This document shows positions 55,776 through 61,630 of a DNA stretch of 61,630 nt, one piece after another. Each line of letters opens with the position of its first letter. Position 1 is the first letter of the stretch. Origin of the DNA: Thermosipho affectus (lineage in GTDB: Bacteria; Thermotogota; Thermotogae; Thermotogales; Fervidobacteriaceae); contig NZ_LBFC01000002.1 in NCBI RefSeq assembly GCF_001990485.1, forward strand, positions 1 through 61,630, given 5' to 3'. The notes below the pieces were generated by a model, which worked only from the letters and a program-made list of their open reading frames with translations, searched no databases and had not been told where the DNA came from. Made by a program: the position numbers and the translations under genes.

Positions 55776-57214
55776 ATCCAATCCCTCCTTATATTTTCAA
55801 TTTCAAATGCTTTAATATAACTTCCTGTTTCTTTATCTAATTGATAAATACCTCCTTTTGAAAAATCACCATAAGCCATTCCCAAACCAAAAGCAATCGG
55901 AAGTGGTGCACTAATGAAAAAATGAACATTTTCACAGCCAGTACAAGACCTTACATTTTGTGTAATAGACATAATTTCAGAAACTATTTTAGTCCAATCT
56001 CCAGGTTTAATATTTCCTTTACCATTTTTGTATTCAATAAAAATTATTTTAGATGAAATATTATTATTCAACAAAAATTTTCGAACATCCTGTATAGGAT
56101 TATGTGAAGCAAGATAAATGACATATGAACAATCTTCACCTTCACCTTCAACTGTATACTTAACAAATCTATAATCTTCAGTAATCGATTTAACTTTTCT
56201 AACATTGTCAGTTAAGTCTAAAACTCTATGATATTCTCCATTTTGATGATGGTAAAATACTAACTTATTATGTGTTCCTAATGTTACTCCCAAAGCCATC
56301 GCCATTGCAACAGGTCCTACAATTGATATATGTGGTATTCCGTTATTTGAAATTATACTATTTAACACTTTTCTTGCATCTTTTAGAACTTTTTTCCACT
56401 CATTATTTTTTATTTCATCTGAAACATATGTTTTCTTAAAATCGTATAATTTTTCAAATATATCAACAAAATTCAACGGAAATTTTTCTCCAACTTTTTC
56501 TTTCAATTTCTCATAGGAATTATCTACAAACTCTTCATCACGTTTCTGAAACACGAACAACACTGGCACATGATATTCTTTTGCTTCGAAAAAGTCTTTT
56601 AATTCAAATACATTATTAACATCCAAAGCACTTATTAACTTCAAATTTTCTCTTTCACAAACAGATTCTTTAAAATGTAAATTTCTTATATTCTTCAATA
56701 TACTACCATCACTATCAACTTCACCAGTAAAGGCTACATTTTTTGGAATTTTACTAGTTAATCCTCCCATGGTTATTGCTAACATAAAGGAATTTCCTGT
56801 AAAATGGGAGTCAAATATTACTCCCAAGTTTTTCTGAACTATATTTTCAATATTTTTTATCTTATCTGTAAATCCTTCTAGATTTACATACGTTTTCTCA
56901 TTTTTAAAAACTATAGCCCTTGCTATCTTTCCATTACCAGAGTCATTTACAATCGGAAATCTAACCTCATTATATCCATTTCTATACAAGTTCAAAACTG
57001 TCAAATCATCATTTAATAATTTAATCAACAACTCTATTGACGATGTCTTTTTTGTCTCTAATATCTTTTTTATTATTTCATACAAAACAAAACTTTTTTG
57101 TGGAAAATCTTCGCATTTTAAATATGAATCAACAGCTTCATTTAAACTTATCAAATCTTTTTTTACTAAAAGAACAAAGTCCTCAATATTTTGCTTTAAA
57201 ATATTAATATACAA
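55772..57214 (-). CDS. calpL: Lon protease-SAVED fusion (CalpL-like)
   Basis: A 480-residue effector. Residues about 80-200 resemble the Lon proteolytic domain: DSHFTGNSFMLAITMGGLTSKIPKNVAFTGEVDSDGSILKNI, with candidate Ser142 and Lys182 (LHFKES) 40 apart, as in Lon dyads. The C-terminal half (about 285-480) is a SAVED domain with two repeat halves: HISIVGPVAMAMALGVTLGTHNKLVFYHH and VHFFISAPLPIAFGLGMAYGDFSKGGIYQ. This matches CalpL, the cA4-activated CRISPR protease known from Sulfurihydrogenibium. No AAA+ module or membrane segment is present. Start TTG 57214 with GAGGTG ahead, 3 bases after the CalpT-like gene. Confidence 0.87.
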   Translation of the reverse strand: MYINILKQNIEDFVLLVKKDLISLNEAVDSYLKCEDFPQKSFVLYEIIKKILETKKTSSIELLIKLLNDDLTVLNLYRNGYNEVRFPIVNDSGNGKIARAIVFKNEKTYVNLEGFTDKIKNIENIVQKNLGVIFDSHFTGNSFMLAITMGGLTSKIPKNVAFTGEVDSDGSILKNIRNLHFKESVCERENLKLISALDVNNVFELKDFFEAKEYHVPVLFVFQKRDEEFVDNSYEKLKEKVGEKFPLNFVDIFEKLYDFKKTYVSDEIKNNEWKKVLKDARKVLNSIISNNGIPHISIVGPVAMAMALGVTLGTHNKLVFYHHQNGEYHRVLDLTDNVRKVKSITEDYRFVKYTVEGEGEDCSYVIYLASHNPIQDVRKFLLNNNISSKIIFIEYKNGKGNIKPGDWTKIVSEIMSITQNVRSCTGCENVHFFISAPLPIAFGLGMAYGDFSKGGIYQLDKETGSYIKAFEIENIRRDWI

Positions 57215-57217
57215 AGT

Positions 57218-57970
57218 TTACACCTCGCTTATTTTTAAATTTTTCTCTATTTCTTCTTTGGTCAAACCATCAATATTTGTAATTTTAATGTGATCATGTA
57301 CAACTCCATTAAAAAGTTCTCTGTCATCATAAAACACCTTTACTTTCTTTTCCAAAAGACTATCATCTAAATAAATTATTAGCGATTTTTCCTTAATTAT
57401 TCCCACATAATTTTCACCTTTTACACCATCTGTATCGGCTGCCAAAATTTCTTCATGTCTTTTTAATTCTTCCGGAAATTCTATACATACTTCGTTTGAA
57501 TCATCATAAACTATTTTTTCAAAGAAAAGTTCATATAATTTTTCAATTTTCTTTGCCTCTAAACTAAAGAATTCTTTTCTTGGGCCAGAATACACTTCAG
57601 ACACCAAGATATTGTAATTTTCTACAATTTCTTCCACATCTACGTGTTTTATAAATTCACAGTACTTGTCTGAAAATTCATCGTCAAAATAAAACTTCAT
57701 ATGAGTTAATATAACAGTTGAAACTAAATGATTAATTTTCAATCTCGTGGCTGTTGAGCTTGCTAAAAACGGCTCAGTTGTCAAATAAACAGCTTCGTTC
57801 AAATCATCCGTTTTACTAACTATCACACCATAAATTGGATATTTCGTTGTGTAAATAACGAAAATATCACCTGCAACTAATCTCGAACCGTTGTTTATTT
57901 CTATAAAATCCGCTTTAAACTCTTTATTATATTCTTTATAAAGTTCTAATTCATTTTTTAAGAAATTCAT
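57218..57970 (-). CDS. calpT: CalpT-like sigma-factor inhibitor (MazF-like barrel)
   Basis: A 250-residue protein between the protease and the sigma-like gene, the place of CalpT. Residues 25-110 (SRLVAGDIFVIYTTKYPIYGVIVSK..., YLTTEPFLASSTATRLKINHLVSTVILTHMKF) look like a MazF-like beta barrel without an obvious toxin active site. A charged helical part (111-175) and a small C-terminal beta domain (190-250) follow. The Ala177-Ala178 region (EEILAADTDGVKG) is a flexible candidate cleavage loop. In the known system the protease cuts CalpT to release CalpS. Assignment rests on context plus fold impression. Confidence 0.72.
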   Translation of the reverse strand: MNFLKNELELYKEYNKEFKADFIEINNGSRLVAGDIFVIYTTKYPIYGVIVSKTDDLNEAVYLTTEPFLASSTATRLKINHLVSTVILTHMKFYFDDEFSDKYCEFIKHVDVEEIVENYNILVSEVYSGPRKEFFSLEAKKIEKLYELFFEKIVYDDSNEVCIEFPEELKRHEEILAADTDGVKGENYVGIIKEKSLIIYLDDSLLEKKVKVFYDDRELFNGVVHDHIKITNIDGLTKEEIEKNLKISEV

Positions 57971-57994
57971 AATACCCTCCTTTTTTATTCCTCT

Positions 57995-58663
57995 CTATTT
58001 ATTATTACGTAACTTTTCACAAATTTCTGACATATAAATACGGATAGCCAACAAAAATTCTTTTTCAGTGATACCATTTTCTTGAACAAGTTTCTTTAAC
58101 TTTTCCTTTGTTCTTTGGATAATCTTATATTTTGCATTTTTTGTTTTTTCAGAAAAACATATTTCTTCAGAACGTGATACTTTGTATAAATAAAAGCACA
58201 AATACTCATCATTCATTTTACATAGCTCTTTAAAAAAATACTGTGCTACAACCACAGTTTCAGAGCTGTCACTTAAACTGTCATTTAAATCTTCTGAATG
58301 AAAAAAATATTCAATTCTATTTTCAAAATCATCACTTTCATTGTCTAAAGAAATATTAAATCTATAATTCCTCAAAACATCCACAATATGATTTTTTATC
58401 ATGGTATACAAATACGCGCCATGATTATCTGATAAATTTTTAAATATATGTGCTTTATTCTTTATTTTTATCAAAATATCGTTTAATATATCATTTATTG
58501 CATCTTCAATACTTCCGTAACATGCCTTAATCCCACTTTGATATGTTTTGTTTTTTGAAATAATACTTATTACAATTCCTTTTACAGAATTTAAAAATTT
58601 TTCACTAACTTTATTATTTATAATATAATTCAACAACTCTTTCCTAAACAAATCTTTTTTCAA
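57995..58663 (-). CDS. calpS: Sigma-factor-like protein (CalpS-like)
   Basis: A 222-residue protein. Residues 45-105 (YGSIEDAINDILNDILIKIKNKAHIF..., NHGAYLYTMIKNHIVDVLRNYR) match region 2 of ECF-type sigma factors, which binds core polymerase and the -10 element. The C-terminal half (about 135-215) is helical and Lys-rich with only a vague region 4. In the Calp system the freed sigma factor redirects transcription. TTG 58663 follows GGGGTGAAG, 7 bases after the upstream gene. Targets are unknown; its own operon promoter is one candidate. Confidence 0.75.
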   Translation of the reverse strand: MKKDLFRKELLNYIINNKVSEKFLNSVKGIVISIISKNKTYQSGIKACYGSIEDAINDILNDILIKIKNKAHIFKNLSDNHGAYLYTMIKNHIVDVLRNYRFNISLDNESDDFENRIEYFFHSEDLNDSLSDSSETVVVAQYFFKELCKMNDEYLCFYLYKVSRSEEICFSEKTKNAKYKIIQRTKEKLKKLVQENGITEKEFLLAIRIYMSEICEKLRNNK

Positions 58664-58670
58664 GTTTTCT

Positions 58671-59081
58671 TCACCCCTTTAAAAAATCATCTAGATTCTT
58701 CTTACATACCCCACACTTTTTAAAATATTTATCTACTATCTCTCTTGGGATACCATCAAAAATAAACTTACCTTTCTTCTTAAAAGCATAAGACATTCTA
58801 TTTAAATTACATTCTTTCGAAACAGAACACTCCCTTCTTATATCTATCTTTATTTTGGAATAATTTTTTGTTGATAAGAACAAAAGTCTACACGTATTAT
58901 TTTCTAAATATTCAACAAAAACAGGCCTAGTAGTTCTAGGCCTCTCTTTTGATCTCCAAAGTGATTGTGTTTTTACTATTTTCGAAAATTCCCTCAACCC
59001 TGTCATTATACCTATTACAGATTTAAAGTATCTTTTAAATTCATTTTCAGTTTTAAATATTTCATCAATCAATTTTTTCAA
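58671..59081 (-). CDS. Unknown protein opening the Calp module
   Basis: A 136-residue basic protein I cannot assign. The N-terminal 40 residues are helical. A beta-rich centre (TRPVFVEYLENNTCRLLFLSTKN) vaguely recalls the first strands of PemK/MazF-type barrels. Four cysteines at 85, 91, 123 and 126 (RRECSVSKECNL, KKCGVCKKN) could bind zinc. It is separated from calpS by only 7 bases and sits directly behind a strong promoter. TTG 59081 has GGTGAT 6 bases upstream. It may be a partner, target or regulator of the sigma-like protein. Confidence 0.65.
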   Translation of the reverse strand: MKKLIDEIFKTENEFKRYFKSVIGIMTGLREFSKIVKTQSLWRSKERPRTTRPVFVEYLENNTCRLLFLSTKNYSKIKIDIRRECSVSKECNLNRMSYAFKKKGKFIFDGIPREIVDKYFKKCGVCKKNLDDFLKG

Positions 59082-59099
59082 TTTTACATCACCGTAAAG

Positions 59100-59127
59100 A
59101 TTATAACATATTCAATAAAAATTACAA
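59100..59127 (-). promoter_or_regulatory. Promoter of the Calp/Csm module
   Basis: On the minus strand TTGTAA (59122-59127) and TATAAT (59100-59105) are 16 bases apart; the -10 is extended (TGTTATAAT). The -35 overlaps the end of the second cas2. It is well placed to start the transcript carrying the unknown protein, the Calp genes, csx1 and csm genes independently of cas1-cas2. Confidence 0.65.
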
Positions 59128-59391
59128 AAGATTATTTGAAACAATCCATTTTACTTTTCCATCAACTTCTTTATTAAAAACAGCACTTGAATTAAAGTAA
59201 TATATTACAACACTATCCTTTCTTTCATCAATTACTCTCTTTAGTCTTCCTATTAACTGTTTTAAATTTGATTGTGTTATTTTTCCTTCAAATGTTGAAT
59301 TTTGTTGCCATACAAGATATTCTTTTACAATTTTATGTACTCTACTTACCCTCTTTTCATTAACATCATATGCAAGAAGAATGTATCTAAT
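59122..59391 (-). CDS. cas2: CRISPR adaptation protein Cas2 (second copy)
   Basis: An 89-residue Cas2. RYILLAYDVNEKRVSRVHKIVKEYLVWQQNSTFEGKIT is the Cas2 core with the conserved Asp of YDV and the SxFEG segment. Start is unusual: the normal N-terminus would begin at an ATT codon at 59391, with GGGGGTGA 4 bases upstream overlapping the cas1 stop. The only in-frame GTG (59433) lies inside cas1 with no spaced ribosome site and would add 14 odd residues. Confidence 0.85.
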   Translation of the reverse strand: MRYILLAYDVNEKRVSRVHKIVKEYLVWQQNSTFEGKITQSNLKQLIGRLKRVIDERKDSVVIYYFNSSAVFNKEVDGKVKWIVSNNLL

Positions 59392-59395
59392 AAAC

Positions 59396-60382
59396 TCACC
59401 CCCTATCCCTAAAACCCCGATAATTTTCTTCACCCTTGAGATGCCTTATAAGTTTATAACATTCATGTAATATAACAGTTTTAAAAGAAACTTTTTGATT
59501 TGGATATATTTCTACTGTTTTTTCTAATCTTTTTTCAAGTTCTAAAACAAATTTCTTTTTTCCTTCTTTTGACAGATAAATTCCATCACTTATCGGTTCA
59601 AAATCAGATTTCTGGACAATTTTATTGTTTACCAGATATAAAATTACCTTATCAACTATAATAGGTTTAAAAATTTCAGAAATATCAAGTTGTAAAGAAA
59701 ATTTTTTGTTTTTAGGTTCATGTAGAAAACTTATTTGAGGTTCTAAAGAAGTCTTATAAATCTCAGATAACACTATATTGTACAAAATTGTATTTCCATA
59801 ACTTATTAAAGCATTTATTTCGTCTTTCGGAGGTTTTCTTTTTCTTTCCTCAAAACTAAAATCTTTCTTACCAACTATCTTTCCAAAAGCTTTGTAATAC
59901 CTTTTTCTTATATTTCCTTCAATAGCCATTAAAGCTGGAATATTTGTCTGTTTATCAAGCGTTGATTTAATCTTTTCAATATACAGTATTTCATCATATA
60001 CCAGTTCCTTAAAACTCCTTAAAACTTTCAACATATTATGAACAGCAGCTTTTAATATCTCTTTTGCAATTAAGATACGTTTTTCCATATCGTTATAATG
60101 TTCAAATTGCAAAAGCAATGTCTTTCCCGTTTTATTCTTTTCCCTTGGATAAAAAGTTCCCAGATAATTTCCATAATAGCCAAAAAAATGCAATGGTATT
60201 TCTTCTTTACAGAGCATTTCTAAAAACCTTTTATTTATACTCACTTCTGAAAAAATCATAATAGAACTAACATTTTTTAATGGAACAATCATTGGTTTTT
60301 TTTCTTCAGATTTTGGAATCAAATACATCGCATTATTTTTCTTTCTGATTTCGCCATCTGTAAAAACATATAATGTTTCCAT
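59396..60382 (-). CDS. cas1: CRISPR integrase Cas1
   Basis: A 328-residue integrase that inserts spacers. Metal ligands are intact: Glu155 (MAIEGNIRKRYYKAFGK), His221 (SFLHEPKNKKFSL) and Asp233/Glu236 (LDISEIFKP). The N-terminal METLYVFTDGEIRKKNNAMYL is the beta-sandwich start typical of I-B/III-associated Cas1. ATG at 60382 follows AGGAGGGAGTTT; the upstream extension to 60451 overlaps the first cas2 and is rejected. No cas4 or reverse transcriptase is attached. Confidence 0.95.
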   Translation of the reverse strand: METLYVFTDGEIRKKNNAMYLIPKSEEKKPMIVPLKNVSSIMIFSEVSINKRFLEMLCKEEIPLHFFGYYGNYLGTFYPREKNKTGKTLLLQFEHYNDMEKRILIAKEILKAAVHNMLKVLRSFKELVYDEILYIEKIKSTLDKQTNIPALMAIEGNIRKRYYKAFGKIVGKKDFSFEERKRKPPKDEINALISYGNTILYNIVLSEIYKTSLEPQISFLHEPKNKKFSLQLDISEIFKPIIVDKVILYLVNNKIVQKSDFEPISDGIYLSKEGKKKFVLELEKRLEKTVEIYPNQKVSFKTVILHECYKLIRHLKGEENYRGFRDRG

Positions 60383-60392
60383 AAACTCCCTC

Positions 60393-60656
60393 CTATATAA
60401 TACTGGAAATTGTTGATTTGGGTTCACCAATATAGTGCCTATAAGGAACAAACTCTTTTTTTAAAATATACCAATATATACTATCCTCATTTTCAACAAT
60501 TATGTTCTGTATTTCCATTCTCAATTCATTAAAATCTTTCTCTGTTATTCTACCCTCAAAAACAGATCTTTGTACCCAACGTAAATATTTTCTAGCAATT
60601 CTTAAAACTTTTGAAACCCTTTTTCTATTAACATCGTAAATCATAATAACATACAT
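60393..60656 (-). CDS. cas2: CRISPR adaptation protein Cas2
   Basis: An 87-residue Cas2 of the dimeric ferredoxin-like type that bridges Cas1 dimers. YVIMIYDVNRKRVSKVLRIARKYLRWVQRSVFEGRIT is the family core, close to the other copy. ATG at 60656 follows GGGAGGGAATTTT; the TTG at 60671 lies inside that site. It is the gene nearest the array and 10 bases before cas1. Confidence 0.93.
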   Translation of the reverse strand: MYVIMIYDVNRKRVSKVLRIARKYLRWVQRSVFEGRITEKDFNELRMEIQNIIVENEDSIYWYILKKEFVPYRHYIGEPKSTISSII

Positions 60657-60752
60657 AAAATTCCCTCCCAATTAACTCTCCTTTCATTTATAATTACGAA
60701 TCTAAACAAAAAAATCTGACAAAATAAAAAATTTTTTCAAATAAAAATTTTA

Positions 60753-61541
60753 CATCCCATTCCTCATAGGCATGTTCTAAACTTTGCATGGAAGAAACGG
60801 AGGTGCTGCGGTGGGAGCGGTTTCCATTCCTCATAGGTATGTTCTAAACTGAATAACCGAGGAAGGGAGTAGGGCTCCCGCTTGAACCCGTTTCCATTCC
60901 TCATAGGTATGTTCTAAACAAAAAATTGAGAATCTTTCGAAAAGATATTCGAAAGATTCTTGTTTCCATTCCTCATAGGTATGTTCTAAACGAAAAACAA
61001 ATATCAGTAAAAAATATAGCCCCATTTCTTCGGTTTCCATTCCTCATAGGTATGTTCTAAACAATTATTGGAGTTGAGTAATGTGTGGAATGAAGTTAAT
61101 GGTTTCCATTCCTCATAGGTATGTTCTAAACTTGTTTCAGTTAAGGATGCACTTGCTGATATATTTGAGTTTCCATTCCTCATAGGTATGTTCTAAACTT
61201 ATTAACTGGTTAGACGAACATCTCCCGTCAATATTTATGGAGTTTCCATTCCTCATAGGTATGTTCTAAACCAGAAATATGATAAGGTATTTGAAAACGA
61301 GATTTGAGTTTCCATTCCTCATAGGTATGTTCTAAACTGATTATCAAAGTAGAAGTTGTCCAGCCGACAACTCGCGTTTCCATTCCTCATAGGTATGTTC
61401 TAAACACACATCGACGAAAGAGACCCCGTCTTACTAAGATTCTTGTTTCCATTCCTCATAGGTATGTTCTAAACTTAAACGCCCCAATAATAGACGATTG
61501 GGGCGTCTTGAGTTTCCATTCCTCATAGGTATGTTCTAAAC
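60753..61541 (-). CRISPR. CRISPR array, 12 repeats of 30 bp, 11 spacers
   Basis: Eleven identical 30-bp repeats (plus-strand sequence begins GTTTCCATTCCTC and ends GTATGTTCTAAAC) start at 60820, 60890, 60962, 61033, 61102, 61169, 61242, 61308, 61376, 61445 and 61512. A degenerate copy at 60753 differs at four positions. Spacers are 36-43 bp. Read on the minus strand, the repeat ends GAATGGAAAC, matching a normal Cas6 5' handle, and the degenerate copy is at the far end. Transcription is therefore on the minus strand toward cas2, in the same direction as all cas genes. Confidence 0.98.
60920..60960 (-). terminator. Terminator-like hairpin inside a CRISPR spacer
   Basis: The third spacer from the trailer end contains a perfect 13-bp inverted repeat (60929-60941 / 60948-60960) with a 6-base loop. 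On the transcribed minus strand it is followed by CAATTTTTT. It looks like an intrinsic terminator, but function within the array is unknown. Confidence 0.45.
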
Positions 61542-61630
61542 CAATTAAAAAACCTTATAAATTATTATAAACCAAGATATTTTCATTTGGATTAACTGGA
61601 AGTTACCTAAAAGTAAACATGTTATTTTAA
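61542..61630 (-). promoter_or_regulatory. CRISPR leader (partly outside window)
   Basis: An AT-rich 89-base stretch adjoins the intact repeat at the high-coordinate end. On the minus strand it contains TTTATAATAATTTATAAGG as a possible -10 about 25 bases before the first repeat. It contains no gene and is the expected insertion end for new spacers; the leader may continue beyond the window. Confidence 0.7.

Noticed and set aside
57218-57970. Active MazF-type toxin
   Set aside because: The barrel resembles MazF, but no conserved RNase residues or antitoxin partner were identified; context fits a sigma inhibitor better.
60831-61040. Minus-strand ORF of 69 codons in the CRISPR array
   Set aside because: It is a translation of repeats and spacers (the repeat peptide recurs) and has no ribosome site.

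Overview
The window is AT-rich bacterial DNA whose gene content and order point to the Thermotogales, most likely a Thermosipho-like anaerobic thermophile. Pointers are the ffh-rpsP-khpA-rimM-trmD-(SPOUT)-rplS-lepB cluster, an M42 aminopeptidase, an archaeal-type Ogg2 glycosylase, a COG2403 GTPase beside argF, ferritin-like/VIT iron proteins, and frequent GTG or TTG starts behind strong AGGAGG-type ribosome sites. The genus is an inference; no 16S rRNA or tRNA gene was recognised here.

Layout. (1) 1-15.2 kb: long, tightly packed minus-strand runs. One runs from a TPR gene through prepilin peptidase, a lytic transglycosylase, nnr, a TPR/coiled-coil protein, trmB, gpsA, an incomplete Mrp/Mbh-like membrane module and an M42 peptidase. 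A second starts with a DtxR-like regulator and ends with a cobalamin adenosyltransferase, hutH and a chemotaxis receptor cut by the window edge. (2) 15.3-19.4 kb: htrA and glgP on the plus strand. (3) 19.4-24.3 kb: the ribosomal/tRNA-modification/SRP cluster on the minus strand. (4) 24.5-27.1 kb: a TPP riboswitch with terminator controlling a thiamine uptake pair (thiB, thiP) with no adjacent ATPase gene. (5) 27-36.4 kb: iron/metal genes, Ogg2, a BTAD regulator with a degenerate GGDEF-like tail, a GAF protein, argF plus a COG2403 GTPase, a chemotaxis receptor and a radical-SAM protein. (6) 36.5-40.8 kb: a LytS/LytR two-component pair followed by cstA, the arrangement of pyruvate/peptide-uptake systems. 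(7) 41-47.4 kb: a glycosyltransferase, a flippase-like membrane protein, a zinc-ribbon protein, a RecD-like helicase fused to RNase H, and an ArsB/NhaD-type transporter. (8) 47.5-61.6 kb: a complete type III-A CRISPR locus.

The CRISPR locus is the most notable part. All genes and the array read on the minus strand: leader, 12-repeat array, cas2, cas1, a second cas2, a small cysteine-containing protein of unknown function, a sigma-factor-like protein, a MazF-like-barrel protein, a Lon-protease/SAVED fusion, a CARF-HEPN Csx1 RNase, cas10 (HD and GGDD both intact), csm2, csm3, csm4, csm5, a Cas6-like protein and cas6. The sigma-like, barrel and Lon-SAVED genes match the organisation of the CalpS/CalpT/CalpL signalling system: cyclic oligoadenylate made by Cas10 activates the protease, which cuts the inhibitor and frees a sigma factor. 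The locus therefore appears to combine two cyclic-oligoadenylate outputs, RNA destruction through Csx1 and a transcriptional response through Calp. An unassigned gene opens the Calp module right behind a good promoter. Further oddities are two Cas2 proteins around Cas1, two tandem Cas6-like proteins, and spacers that form terminator-like hairpins.
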